From the NCBI RefSeq assembly GCF_008831285.2, contig NC_045142.1, positions 12,476,716 to 12,540,715 of the forward strand: a stretch of 64,000 nucleotides of DNA, read 5' to 3'. Made by a program: the position numbers and the translations under genes. The notes under the pieces are model-generated. The model had not been told where the DNA came from, searched no databases, and was given only the letters and a program-made list of their open reading frames with translations. This stretch comes from Nymphaea colorata (Eukaryota > Streptophyta > Magnoliopsida > Nymphaeales > Nymphaeaceae). Shown piece after piece: positions 32,700 through 45,475 of the stretch (its first letter is position 1; every line of letters starts with the position of its first letter).

Positions 32700-34800
32700 A
32701 TTTCTAGAGAGAGAGAAAGAAATGGTAGTAGTCGCCTACGTGACCAACATTAAGGCCAACGTGCTCTCCTCTCTCTTCATAGCCATGCAGTAAGTTTCGA
32801 AATTTCAAATTTATTTGTTAATTTTTAAAAAAAATTAGTTCCGCCCCATGTCAATATTTCGTAAAATAGAGGTTGACCTTATTAAAAACTTTGAAAAATG
32901 TTATTTGGTGGTCACAAAATCATTGGACCCACCCTAAAGATGGAATCCTTTCTCCTTGCTCCGTTCCTAAGACCAAGGGAAAAAACCAAAAATGGGTTTG
33001 GAGATAATTTCGTGGAAAATGGGTTCACTTATTAAGTGATTGACAAACTTTTTCCCTGCCTATTGTTGCTGACAACTAAGTAGGGCTGTTTAACTAGTTC
33101 GAGTTCGAGTTCGAGTCTCGACTCGGTTGAACTCAGTTAAGCTTCAGAAAAAAAGTACATAAAATATGTTTTATAAAATTATCAAAAAAAGTAGATTGCT
33201 CAAATGGGTATGCACATGACTGGTAGCTACAATTGAGTTGCATTTGATTATCCACGATAACTGAAAAGTTTGGTCTTATTGTTATTCAAATAAGTTTGTT
33301 GAACCGTTTGGCTCGCTCTTAAAAAAAAAGTCCTAGCTTCACCCCTGATCATAAATATAAAGTATAGAGATTCAACAATGTCATACATCAAGGGACCTAG
33401 ATCCGAAACTTACTTCTTAAACTTAGCTTCAAATCCTCTCTTCTTGAGCACGATCCTTCTCTTTATCAGTCCATTACAATTTTCAGCTGTATCTGCTTTG
33501 TTATTCATCACTTGGTCCACCGCTATTGATCTGCATGTTCTCGTTGTCCCTATGTTGGATGTAATACCCATGGCGGGGAAATTGCAGACGTGCAGGCCGT
33601 GGACTCTCCGGCTCTTTTGTTGTAGGGTGTAACGACCAGAATACTCTTAAAAAGAAAATAGTTATAAAATTAAAAGAAAAAATAATCTCTAAAATACCTC
33701 AACTTCCCTTCTTTTTATACATATAATCCTTTTACCATTATATCATAAAATATATACAATATGTATATATATAAATAACATATTATATATATATATATGA
33801 GAGAGAGAGAGAAAAAATAAAAAAATAATTGATCTCAGCCAGCCTCTCTCGTCCGTCTGATCTTCTTAGGTCGGATGGACGAGCTCACGCACACGCTTAC
33901 GCATCAACAAAAATCCCGCCCTGACTGCCCCTCTCTCTTTCCCGCCCACCCCACCCTCCTCCACGCGCGAGAGGTTTCCCTCTGCTTCCTTCCCTGCCAC
34001 GCTAGAACTCAACTCCCCCTCCCTGCTTCTCCATCCTTCCTGCCTCTGGCAGCGGAAGACTGGGTCCCCTCGCCGCACGTCATCTCTGCCCACCATTGAA
34101 CCATATCTGCCCTCGCGTTGCTGCGCGCCATCGCTGTCCAGCATCATCGATCCCATTGAACCAGAGCTGCCTTCCACCATTGCCCACCAATATCATCGGC
34201 ACTGAATCTTATGAGGTATCGTTTCATATTATCTCTCTCACTCTTATACCTGCTCTCCCTCTCTCTCTCTCATCGTCGCAGGCCCTTATTTTCATCAACC
34301 CATCCCTTCTCTTCCGGCCCCAACACATGATGAAAAACAGGTTTTTTTTCAAACCCTTCATGTGTGTCAGGGCAGCGCACGAGGAAAGGGGGCTGCACTG
34401 CAGCCCCTCTCTTTGCACACGAAAAAAGGGGCCAAGCCCCTTTCGATCTTCTGTTCTCTTTCCTTTACTGTTTTTCATTTCAAAATCTCTGTATCTCTGT
34501 ATCTCTCTCTCCCTAAAAGGGGATGCTCTGTGCAATAGGACAGCGTATGGAGCACCCCTTCTGTGCATTAGGACAGCGTATGGAGGCAGTCACTACAAGA
34601 TTTATGATATTCAATGGCTGAGGCTGAGTCAGGCGCCATTGAAGAGCATCCTTTGCTGGTGTTGGATTTAGAGTGCTACGAGGGGATCCTTTGTGGCATT
34701 CGAACAGGGGACGCCACTGCGTTTAAATGTAATGGGATTGGATCAACATTCACTTATGTTGTGGTTTCTCTTCCTTGCCTGCTACAAGACGGAAATTGGA
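32700..34800. other. Intergenic region upstream of the LOG-like gene
   Basis: No gene is supported. It contains an AT-rich MITE-like fragment near 32820-32880, a GAGTTCGAGTTCGAG run near 33100, a (TA)n-(GA)n array at about 33784-33813, and a C/T-rich segment 33840-34280 with many short ORFs. Two direct copies of a roughly 24-bp unit around GGACAGCGTATGGAG lie at about 34527-34585. Confidence 0.5.
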
Positions 34801-34806
34801 CAACCG

Positions 34807-34978
34807 TGAGGACGAGAGGTCGATGGTGCGTGCGCTAACGGGCAAAAAAATAAATCCGGAAGCATTTCTCCACGAAACATTTCTCTACCTCTTGCCGTGG
34901 AAATATTGCCGTGGAAAGATGATTCCGAAAATATTGTTTTTGCCCGTTAGGGCACGCACCATCGACCTCTCGTCCTCA
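34807..34978. mobile_element. 172-bp foldback/MITE-like element with 42-bp inverted arms
   Basis: Arms 34807-34848 and 34937-34978 are reverse complements with about one mismatch (TGAGGACGAGAGGTCGATGG at each outer end). The 88-bp loop has a small internal direct repeat GCCGTGGAAA. No clear target duplication was found at the edges. It sits about 215 bp upstream of the first LOG-like exon. It could be a MITE or a source of hairpin RNA. Confidence 0.85.
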
Positions 34979-35193
34979 GCTGCTTAACCCCACCCGCTAG
35001 AGAGAGGAACGCTGCTCCTGCTACTGTTGCCTCAAACGCATCCGTCGTCCCTCTCGCGCTCTCACTCTCCTGCTGTGTAAGTATTCCTTTCTCTCTCTCT
35101 CTCTCTGTTCCTGGTGATCCACTGACTATGCGTTCCTCTCTCTTGCGTTCCTCTCGCAATCGTCAAAACACAGACTTGTTGTTCGATTTTCAG

Positions 35194-37106
35194 TGGATCT
35201 GAAAAAGTTGCCTCAGAAAACATCATCAACTCCTTGCAAGAGCTGCAAATCAAACGGGTAGGGTTTTCACGTTCTCCTCCTCCTCTTATGTCTTCTTGTC
35301 TATTTTTTTTTTCCCTTCCTCATGAATCTTCTTCGAGAGCCATTTTGCCTAATTTTGTGATTGGATTGGCACTTTGATTTATGATTTCTGTTTTTCACTG
35401 CACATTCACTGCTTTAGTCTGTTCCCTGCCTTTGGTAGCAGCTATTTCAAGCATTGAGTCTACAACTCAGCGCGATCCCTTCCTTCTCTCTCGCTCCATT
35501 GCCTCCCTATTATAGTTGTAGTTGTGCCCAGCCGTAGCCATGTTCTTGATTTTCTGTTACCAGGCTTAACTCTTCATTTCTTCAGGGTTGAAAACCAAAG
35601 AACAGGCTATGAACTATTGGACCTTCACTCTGGCGTGTGCTGCATACAGGTTGGTAAGGAGATTCAGAAATGCTATGAACTCATAAACAGGCTCGGAAGA
35701 GGGGTTGTTTATCTTGGTTCTTCAAGGATAGATCCATGCCATCCACATTACATCCAGGCGTTTGAGTTAGGAAAAGAGGTAAGTTAAGCATATCCGAGGT
35801 TCATACAATATTTTTCTCATTCTCAGGTTTTGAAAATTTCAGTAATTGAAAATTTCAAAACCTGAAATTTGAAGCTAATTTCTACTCGAAAGAGACATAA
35901 GAAAAATGGACAATAAAGCATCATCTTTCATTCCGTTACTTTTTTTATATTCTACCTGTAGAAATTTCATTTGCCACATCATCATGAATAAACCTCTACA
36001 TGATATGGGTCATTCTGATGACCACATGTGCTTTGTGCACTTCGAAAGATGAATAAACTAAAGGCCTTCAAGTTAAAGGAAATCAAGAGTCAACGCCCAG
36101 CTCACGTCTTCTTTGTTGCAAGGCTAACACATTTGTGAAGCTTTCCTGAATCAAGAGTCAACGCCCGGCTCACGTCTTCTTTGTTGCAAGGCTAACACAT
36201 TGGTGAGGCTTTCCTGACGAGCAAGGACAATGGGGATTTACATTGGTGAAATCTGTGTTTATTCTCTCAAGTGTCACACAACGAAACAATTCATGTGGTG
36301 TATGTTACTGTTCTGTATTATAGTTAACTTCCAGTTCTGTCTAATTAACCAATATGTCAGTAAGCCAAGATTTTTCTTTGTCAAGCATTATTTGTTTGTT
36401 CCCAGTTATGTATGTTATAATTGCTCAGCTAGCATATGTAGAGCTGGTATCTGCTTGTAGGATAACTGAAAAGTTCTTTCTACAAGCTTTCTTACCTGCT
36501 GAGAGAGTCCTCTTTCTTAAAAAGATATAATTTGGCTTGCTCTAAATAGGAAGGGAGGCCACTGAATGGATTGCCTCAACTATCCATCCTTGCCTTCCTC
36601 CTCAAACATATTTAACTTGCAGGTAAGCTTCCAGACAGAGTGCTATATTTTTTCCTTTTATCATCTCTTGGGTTGTCTCACGTGTATGATAACTATTCTT
36701 GCTCATGATGCAAAACGAAAGCCTGATTTCAAACCAATAACGCAGATTTTTCTCTGCACGGAAGCATGGCCTTGTGGATGCTGCTGTTAGGAACTGTGAT
36801 TCTGACAGAACAGCTATAGTTGCTTTCCCTGGTGGAATGGGCACTCTAGATGAGATATTTGAGATATTGGCATTGATTCAGCTAAAGAGGATAGGGTCTA
36901 AATTTCCGGTTCCTTTTCTTTTGATGAATTATGATTCTTTCCACTCGAGGTTTTTGGACTTCCTTGATGACTGTGAACATTATGGTGCCCCCTCCAGAGG
37001 AGACCTTGCATCAATGTGGAAGATTTGTAGTGATAACCATGAAGGTCTTGCTTACTTGGCTGAATTTTATGGCCTCTCATCAAATTTAGATTATATGCTA
37101 AATTAG
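35194..37106 (+). pseudogene. LOG/lysine-decarboxylase-like Rossmann protein gene, probably broken by loss of an internal exon
   Basis: Exon-like blocks on the plus strand: 35194-35257/62 (ASENIINSLQELQIKR), 35586-35778 (VENQRTGYELLDLHSGVCCI, GRGVVYLGSSRIDPCHPHYI, ELGKE), 36550-36622 (REATEWIASTIHPCLPPQTY) and 36746-37106 (FSARKHGLVDAAVRNCDSDR, the LOG motif PGGMGTLDEIFEIL, and CEHYGAPSRGDLASMW). This is the plant LOG-like family annotated as lysine decarboxylase; LOG enzymes cleave ribose phosphate from cytokinin nucleotides, but this divergent branch is uncharacterised to my knowledge. The exon that should carry the GxGxGLMDA nucleotide loop is not found between 35779 and 36549. The first junction is also one base out of frame unless a donor at 35263 is used. 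No start codon was found. A rearranged but expressed gene remains possible. Confidence 0.75.
36081..36216. repeat. 68-bp tandem duplication where the LOG-like exon is missing
   Basis: Two copies (36081-36148 and 36149-36216) of a unit starting AATCAAGAGTCAACGCCC differ at only a few positions. They sit in the interval where the nucleotide-loop exon is expected. Confidence 0.92.
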
Positions 37107-39515
37107 CAAGAACATACATGAAAAGTTTTCCGAAGGAGAATATACTATGTGAATGCACAAAGGGGAATTATTGTCAGGCGAAGCTCTCTGATCCAATCAA
37201 GGATTCAAGAAGGAAACAGTCTCAGGAAGAAAAGGTGGTGTCCTCTTGCTTCAGTTTCCTGACTTGGCTAATGTCGGTGGTCATGTCTGTCATCATAAGC
37301 TTATGCAGCTCTTTGATCAGACGCACGAAGATGGTGTGAAAGTGGAGCCTGTTCTTGTAATTGGCTTGCTCCAGGCTTCTGCCTTGCTCTGTGCTAGTAG
37401 TATTAAAGTGTATGTGTGATGGTTAATTTTTTATTAAGAAATGTTATTTTGGCAATTGATGTTATATTATTTATTAAGATTACAGTTGTTAAATAACTGG
37501 TAGTTGATCTTCACGTTCATTGTATCGCTGGTTGTGGTTTGTTTCATATTTAATTTTGAAACTAGAGATCAAGAAATGTAAACTGCGTATTATCATTTAT
37601 CAAATTTGGTAGATGGTTTATTATTTATCCGTGTCATGCAGAAACATGACGACCACTAAAATCTTTTTGATGCCAAATATGCCATGATTTGTTCGTGAAT
37701 AGCAGATGCGACAGATGACCGATCATTTGGTTGTATGCTTCTGGTTTCTGAAAGGCATCATATTACTGCTGAGTTATGGAAATGGTGTCTACGCTTTTGC
37801 TTGTCTGTTTCTACTTACTGTTGTTTATGTGCTAGATCAATCTTTCTTTTCTAGAAAATTTGAAAATATGTTTATTTATTATTAAACTAAGAAATAATTT
37901 TTTTGGAAATCTGAAAATATGTTTCTTTTTCATCAAACTGAGAAATAAATTTTTATTTCTCATTCATCACACACATCAAAATAAGAATCGGAAAAATTTT
38001 TCCCATTTTTTTATTCAAGGAAACATATTTTTAAAAATATTTTTCCAATTCCAGGTTTTCAATCCATCAAACGGGCTCATATGATCTCTCTTGCTCATGA
38101 TCTCATGGTTGCAGATTGTCCCTACAGAGGTTGAAAAAACATAATGACTGATGATGAAGTAAATGAGTTTTTGAACTAATTGGTGGTTGAACTTTTGCCA
38201 CCTTGTCCCCGCAAACCCGTTCTGAAATCTCAATAATTTTTTTTTTTTTTGTGTAAAAATTTAGAGCCTAAAGTCTAGGTGTTTATTGTGCATCTCTTGC
38301 TTCTTGCCTTATGTTATTCAATGGTTTCATTTTAAAAATGGTCCAACATTTTTCTTGCATGGGTTAAAGATAATTAAACACAAGTGTGTTTCATGCATTT
38401 CAAGATCCTGTTACTGGAATGACAGGGCTCTGTCGCCGTATGGGAGCAAGAAGCAGGTTAAGCATGATTGTACAGCTTATCAGGCATCCCCAAGAGGTGG
38501 GAAGCTTATTCTTTACATTGATCTTGTTATAGTCAATAACTTGGGGTTATCTGAACATTGTGGGGAATGAACCCTTCTCTACTTCATTCCCCTACCAGGA
38601 CGAGATTTGAGGTTGAAGGAACGGCTGGTCGACCGTTCTCATGGCTATCATATACATATATTTACTATCATTTGTTTGTTTTTTGTTTTATGCAGAACAC
38701 TGCAGTTGCAACCGGGCATTAATGAGCTTCAACAGTGGTGATCCCCAAATCTATTCTATTCTGTCATCCATACAGGCCTTGAATTTGTAGAAGAACATAG
38801 TCAGCTTGCATTCTGTACAATGAAAGTAGTGAATAGGCTCATCTAATTGGGAAACTATTGAAAGCATTTGTTGTAGCTGCCGGTGTAACGTCATGGATGT
38901 TTATCATTTTCTATGCAACAGTTTCATTGGTGATTTAAAATCAGAAACACATGTTGATAATTGAAGGTTTATATGTATAACACTAAGCTCAGCGAATTGA
39001 AGTTTAAAAATGACATTTGTAGTGTTATTTACTCTTCTACTTGTTTGAAGCCCGATGGGCATTTGAATTTTTTCTAGAGAATGTAATGGTATCTTAGAAA
39101 AGCAAAATGTTGTTTTCTCTTACATTGATTTTAAAGAAAATACGATTAGGCCATTTTTATCGTGTGAATGCCACCGAACTAATGGAAATAGCTTCGGCTT
39201 AGGAGGCAGGCCATGGCTATCATATGGGGGTACCCGTGTGAGTGGCTTCCAAAAGTACTAAAGCATAGGCTTGCAAAAAAAAAAAGGTCTATTCACTTTA
39301 ACCATTATATTTTTTCAACAATATGTCAAAAAATATTTGTTTGGCAGAGTCTTTCGTTTGCAAAGAATTTGCAAAGAATAGCTTGAGGCAATGGTAACAA
39401 AGCATAGTATGGAGCTTTTTCATTAAAATGATACATTGACTATTAAAAGCTTACCATACACATGTCTAGCTCACGTGCACACATGAGAACACATCTATAC
39501 AACTTTTCAATTCCC
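37107..39515. other. Intergenic region, no gene recognised
   Basis: This stretch follows the LOG-like stop codon. No supported gene, RNA or transposon boundary is seen. A weak resemblance to Copia RT at 38440-38560 was not accepted. Confidence 0.5.
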
Positions 39516-41046
39516 ACCAAACTGGCCAATGACTTAATAAGGATTTGGTGCTTTTGCTACAAACATTTGCTCCTAAATACATTTATCCAACATATGGACA
39601 TTTGATTTCGCATCAATCCACCTAGCAAGAAACAACCACATGTGAAAAATTGAGATCTGCTTCACATATGCGAGTCTGAAGATCGTTCTTCAAAGCTTTC
39701 ATGGTAAAAATGGTCTTGTTTTCAAAAGAGACCTTACAATGATTAGCAACATATCTCATGAAATCACCTCATAAGCTCAACAAATTAAAACTCTTTAAAG
39801 GAAACTAATAGAAGTAAAAAGTCAAACTTACTAGATGTTCACCTAGATCATTTGTCATTTGGGTTATGTACAAAACTATTAACCTTCATAGTTGAAGTAA
39901 TCAATGGATTTATCACAAAAAAGACCTATTTTAGAAAAAAATGAGAGAGAAATAGGTCAGTTGGACCCAAAACATAAGTGAAGATATAGTTATGCATAAG
40001 CACATTATATGATAACATGCTATGAAAATGATCTTCAGTTGCCTACATAACAGAACTAACATAACTAGGACTCACTCAAGAAAAAATAGAACAAGAAAAT
40101 ATTGTAATTATCCATTACTATACAAATGGAGAATGCATGAGACCTGTGCATGTGTTAGTGAATCACTACGTGTCAACAAAAATGAACAACTAAAAAGGCC
40201 AATCGGGCATTACTATGCAATACTTTTGTAGTCATCTCTATTAACACCTTTGTCTATAGAGCAAAAGAATTTTTGTTTCTCAATAGTTCATCAACTATTG
40301 CCACTCGTCATCTATAGAGCAACAAAATTGCCAAACCGGCCAATGGCTTAATCAAGATTTGGTGCCTTTGGCTATAGACATTTGTTCCAAAATACGATTA
40401 GCCAATATATGGACATTTGACTTTGCATCAATCCACCTAGCAAGAAACAACTACATGTGGAATTGAGATCCGCTTCACATATGCATGTCTATCAAGATAG
40501 TTCTTTAAAGCTCTCATAGTAAAAAACTGTTGTCATATTTAAAAAGGAAACCTTACAATGATTTGCAACATGTCTCATGAAATCACCCCATAATCTCAAG
40601 ATAATTAAAACACTTTAAATAAAACTCATAGAACTGGGAATTCAAACTTACTAGATGTCCACCTAGCTCATTTGCCCTTTGGATTACATACAAAACTATT
40701 AACCTTCACAATTGAAGTAACTTGTGCAGTTATCACAAGAAAGTCCTATGTCAGGAAAAAAAAAGTGTGTGTGAGAGAGAGGTTAGTTGGAGTCAAGAAA
40801 ACATAGAACAAGAAAATATTGTAATTGTCCATTACACTACAAAGGGGGAATGCATGACAGCATGAGACATGTGCATGTGTTAGTGAATCACTATATGTGT
40901 CAACAAAAATGAACAATAAAAAAGGCCAATCAGCATTACTATGCAATATTTTTGTAGTCATCTCCACTAACACCTTTGTCTATAGAGCAAAAAAATTCTT
41001 GTTTCCAAATAATTACATCAACTGTTACCACTTGTCTATAGAGTAA
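39516..41046. repeat. ~0.8-kb tandem duplication, two diverged copies
   Basis: Copy 1 (about 39516-40323) and copy 2 (about 40332-41046) share ordered blocks, for example CATCAATCCACCTAGCAAGA, CTTACTAGATGT with CACCTAG, AACAAGAAAATATTGTAATT, and ACACCTTTGTCTATAGAGCA. Copies differ by scattered substitutions and indels, so the duplication is old. No coding content was recognised. Confidence 0.88.
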
Positions 41047-41839
41047 CAAGATTCTTGTTCCATAAAAAGCAAAAGTGCATGTACTATTGATTGACTATAG
41101 AGCGCATCCTATCAAAATGAAATAAGTACAATAAATGATAGCATATTGTTGAAATTTTTTTGGCTCACAATAATTTTTCAACTATTATTACCTATTATCT
41201 TCATAGCAACAATTTTTTTTGTTCCACAAAAAAGCAAAACTACGACAACTGCTGACCAATTATAGAAGAGCAGCTTGTTAAAATTCGACAATAAAAATTG
41301 TCATATATCGTTTCAAAATTTAGCACATTTATAATAATTGTTATTGCCTACATGTTTCAACTTTGGACAATTTCTCTTATCATGTCATGTCCCTCTACAT
41401 GCATGACATTCTCCTTATTTTGTAACCTCACCATCAATCAAAGTGTTCATGCATAATTGTTCAATGATTATAAATAATATGGAATGGGTAAACTGAAATC
41501 AGTTAAACAAGCAACTTTACTTAGATTTTATACTAAAAAAGACATGTACATGAATCTTGTCCATGTCAACCACATGTAGCACTATATCTCATCAATTTAG
41601 TTTGATGGATGCCTCAAATTATTCACTTTGCTTCCTTTAACATAAACTGGTTCGTGATATGTTAAAATCACATCGTCGTGTTAATTTTCATCTTTATTGC
41701 GCAACACTTTGACCTGTGCACTTGCATTACAATTGTCATTATAGACAATTTTTGTCCTACTTTTCACATTTTTTTAAATGCTCAACCAAGTTATCAAGCC
41801 CACATATTGCATCCCCATAACATTCATCAGCTGTCAATG
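41047..41839. other. Non-coding AT-rich sequence
   Basis: Nothing recognised. It could be 3' flank of the adjacent FAR1/MULE remnant. Confidence 0.4.
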
Positions 41840-43360
41840 CTTGATTAATGCACATCCAAGCTTTCAAATAAAGAATATTTTTTCATCAACAATGAAGCTG
41901 TTGCATCTGCCACTATTTGGGGTGTTAAAGAATGTTGTGCCACACCTACTTTCGAGAGTCTGGTCCATCTTTTAAGTATATAAGCTTCTGGTAATTTGAA
42001 TATTTGTTCAACATTAAATACTATAAGCATGTGACAACAAACAATACCAAAAGATTCCCATAATTCACATTTATAGCTTGCCAAAGATTCACTTCTTTTG
42101 TCATATGAGATCATATACTGCTTTATTACATTTGGAGTGCTCCAAGTGTAACAATGCTATCTTTCATCAGTTGCTTAACAGTATATGATCCCAACTCAGA
42201 AACAGGTTGGTTGAGCACAACAATGCAAGTCGTTGTTTTCAAAATTCTCCTTGAGAGTGCTTTCTAAACATCTCAAAAGTAAAAGTATTTTGCGAGTGAG
42301 TCTATATAGGACGCCATGTTGTGGTATGTTCCTTCTCATTGTTCATTTTGAAATTTAAATTTTTTCATAGCAACGTTGTCTCCTAATTGTCTTCATATTT
42401 TACAACAAATTCGCTCAAGCTTGTATGTACATTAATCCAATTTTTAAAATAATTATTCATGCTTTCACTTCACTGGGTCGTAGAAATTTCCTCCATGAAA
42501 GTATTACTATAATATAGTTTGGCCCATGTACTCCTTTCCTTTCATAAGTTAATAGCCCATTCAATCTCTTTTAACTTTGGATACAAACAGATCATTTCAT
42601 TCCATCTTTGTCAAATTCTTCAAGTGTCTCTGACTTAAAAAACCATACATTCCACAATTATTTAAAGTAAACATTTTGTTTATACAAATCCTCAACATAA
42701 GTTGGCACTTTTGTAAATATGTGTCAATTACAACACCTATGCACTGTATTCAGGAAGATTTCATTCACCACTACCTTCATTGCAAGATCTAGATCAATTA
42801 GAAATGTCATTGGAGCTCTACTCCCCATTGCATGCAGCCATTGTTGGAAAGAAGCACTAAAAAGTTTTTGTTTTCTCATCAATAAGCAGTGCACAACCAA
42901 AAATGATACTTTGGGTATGATGATTCACACCTGTGAAGGGAGCAAATGGCATATCATATTTATTTCTTTTATATATTGTATTGAACAACACCACTTTTCC
43001 AAAATAATACTAATCTTAGCATGTGATGGCATCTACCCCAAAGCAATTTCCTACTTGTCCATTTTAATCAACTTGAATGGCATAACAAAATTCTGGATTT
43101 TCATCTTTTTTCTTCTTAAAGTAATTTACCATAGTTTGACCATCTTTTCCATAATAAGTGTTTGCAACTTTTCAAACATGCTTATATAGTTGCTCTTTAC
43201 CAAATGGCACATGTTTTGTACATCTAGCCTCACATGTAAAAAAATCCAACACCTTTGATGTTCTCTTCCTGACCCAACATTGGATTTAGCTTCTTTGCTG
43301 TTAAATGGAAATTCATCTTGAATGAGAATATAGATAACCATTATGTGCATATTGAAGTAT
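41840..43360 (-). pseudogene. FAR1/FHY3-type MULE transposase remnant
   Basis: Read on the minus strand in several frames, the order matches FAR1-related proteins. There is a FAR1 DNA-binding end (about 43250-43180), then NYFKKKKDENPEFCYAI (about 43130-43080). The MULE transposase core follows (about 43000-42750) with KYDMPFAPFTGVNHHTQSII, FGCALLIDEKT, WLHAMGSRAPMTFLIDLDLA. The SWIM finger C-x-W-E-S-F-G-I-V-C-C-H with LPEAYILKRWT lies at about 42060-41960. FAR1-family proteins derive from Mutator-like transposases, and some are light-signalling factors. Stops and frameshifts between blocks make this copy non-functional. Whether it came from a transposon or a domesticated FRS gene cannot be told. 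Confidence 0.85.
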
Positions 43361-43709
43361 GATTGGTTGCCAAAGGGTTTCATTAAAATGATGGAGTAGA
43401 TTTCTTCAAAACATTCAGCCCCGTGGTTAAACCAGTTATAGTCAGATTGGTTTTCCTCTTTGCCATTAGTAAGGGGTGGAGAATGTGACAGCTAGATGTG
43501 AACAAATGCTTTTTTGAATGAGACCTTAGTAGTGGCAAAGCCACATGGTGGCTAGTGTAGGCGGTTGCCCACATGAGCCTCACAAGGTTTATTTATTTTT
43601 ATGTTCATAGTTTCATATATTTGATTGTTTATATATATAGGCACCCCTAAAAACGTGAAAGTTATTGAATTAGTGCCCCCACCAATCAAAATTTCTGGCT
43701 CTGTTAGTG

Positions 43710-44400
43710 AACCTTAGAAGAAGATGTTTATATGGAGAAATTACCTAGGTTTGAGGATCCTAACATGTTGATGCTTGTATGCAAGCTACACAAAGCGCTA
43801 TACAAGCTTAAGCAGGCGCCTTGAGCCTAGTACCAAAAGATAGACACTTTGCGTGAGTTTGGTTTTGTTGTTAAAGAATATTCTTCTCTATTTGTTACCA
43901 GCAACCAGAGTTAAGTTACTTTCACTTACATGGATATATCTTGAGTATTACAAAAAAATCATGACAAATTTATGTTCTCACTTATTGATTTTTTGGGAAA
44001 GTGATTTGCTCTAAAAAAATCTTGGTGAAGTTAATTGATTTCTACAAGCATGGGCTGTTGCATCACATAAGCCTAACTTATTGAAACAAATCAATAAGCA
44101 TAAAGCTAAATCTATCGCAACTACCATCGTTGTATCAACTAATTGAAACAAATCAATAAGCATGAAGCTAAATCTATCGCAACTACCATCGTTGTATCAA
44201 CTAAGCTTCAAAGTGGTGACACTGCCGATTTTGGGAACCCCAACTCTCTTTTACAGTGTTGTTGGTGCACTATAGCATTTGAATATGATGCCACTAGACA
44301 TCTCGTTCAATGTCAATTGATTTGCTAGTTTATACACGCACTCACTTTTGAGCACTAGAGTGCTATGGAGCGCATCTTGCAGTACCTTAAGATACCGTTT
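43710..44400 (+). pseudogene. Decayed Ty1/Copia RT fragment
   Basis: EDVYMEKLPRFEDPNMLMLV, CKLHKALYKLKQAP and IDTLREFGFVVKEYSSLFV match mid-RT. After a gap come GNPNSLLQCCW/VVGALQHLTF (frame-shifted), RHLVQCQLI and AMERILQYLKIPFG from the RT/RNase H linker. The YVDD region is missing and frames are broken. A 62-bp tandem duplication lies at 44080-44203. Confidence 0.8.
44080..44203. repeat. 62-bp tandem duplication
   Basis: 44080-44141 and 44142-44203 are two copies starting ATTGAAACAAATCAATAAGC, differing at about one position (CATAAAG versus CATGAAG). It lies inside the Copia remnant. Confidence 0.95.
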
Positions 44401-45261
44401 GGTTGAATAACAACTGTTCTTAAAACACTTGTCTTTAATACAAATGCCTTAAGAACAAAGAGGCCTTGTCCATATGACCAAGTTGTAACTATGTACAGTG
44501 TTTGTTTATAAACACAAAATTTTCAACTTATCTTCTGTACTGCTTGTTTAAACGGCTAGATGGCCAAGTTTAACATGTGTCTTGTATTTTTTTTATCTCT
44601 CTCTCTCTCTCAAATACATGATAAAATAAATGAAAAATATATGAACTAATAAAAATACTCTTTCTTTCTCTCAATAAAAAATTCACATATGGCAAAAAAA
44701 AAATGAAAACATATTAACAATATAAACAAATAAAAATATTCACTCTCTATCTTTTTCCCTCTCTACACGAGAGACTTAAAATCATCATATAATGAAATTT
44801 GTCAAAAAACATCTAAGCTAACAAATGTACTCTCTCTCTCTTGCACTTTTCATCTTTACAAATACAAGCAACTTAAAATATACAACCCCAAAGTTTTCAC
44901 TCCCTCCAGAACTAAACTTGAACTCACTGTCGCGCTCCTCCAACTGAAAATCAAAAGAAGAATCACAAAGCCATTTGCCGAACATAGCTTATTACTAGTC
45001 CCTAAGCCATGAATACCTGAAAAAAAGAAGAAGTCAATCTTACTGTTCTGGAAATTTCAAATTAAATCAGAAGCTCTTACTGTCATTCCACCTTTAACAT
45101 GAATTAGGAGAAGAAATCCCACCGATTGATCGCCTGAGACTACAAATTCATCACTTACATTCTAATAGACCAGTGTTGGCATAAAGTCTAAAGCAGGGGC
45201 CATGAGTATCTAGCTTAGTTGGTTTCAACCTCTTATAGGCATTTTAGCAAACAAATTACGT

Positions 45262-45475
45262 GCGGAGGGAAGGGAGGGGCCCGCATGGGCCCTGACCCTA
45301 CCTCAAAAAAATTGTTTTAAAAAATTTATACGTAAATTTTAGAAAATTTGTTTTGTCCTATATAAAAATTTATAAAAATTTTGGAAAATGATATTTTGAC
45401 TCGTGTCAAAATTTAAATTTAGAAATCTTAATTTGGCCTCTTTCATGAAAAATTACTAGCTCTGCCCCTGGTCAT
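45262..45475. repeat. MITE-like repeat, inverted relative to the copy at 52,440
   Basis: GGGCCCGCATGGGCCCTGAC at one end, then AT-rich sequence (TTTATACGTAAATTTTAGAA, ATAAAAATTTTGGAAAATGA, TCAAAATTTAAATTTAGAAA), and TCTGCCCCTGG at the other end. The same blocks occur reverse-complemented at 52440-52632. Confidence 0.7.

Noticed and set aside
33378-33660. 84-aa hydrophobic ORF and nearby TGTAACGACC as a possible LTR start
   Set aside because: No second LTR, primer-binding site or matching protein wording was found.
38440-38560. Possible Copia RT piece (GGKLILYIDLVIVNNLG)
   Set aside because: Resemblance to the YVDD region is weak and isolated; no flanking RT blocks were found.
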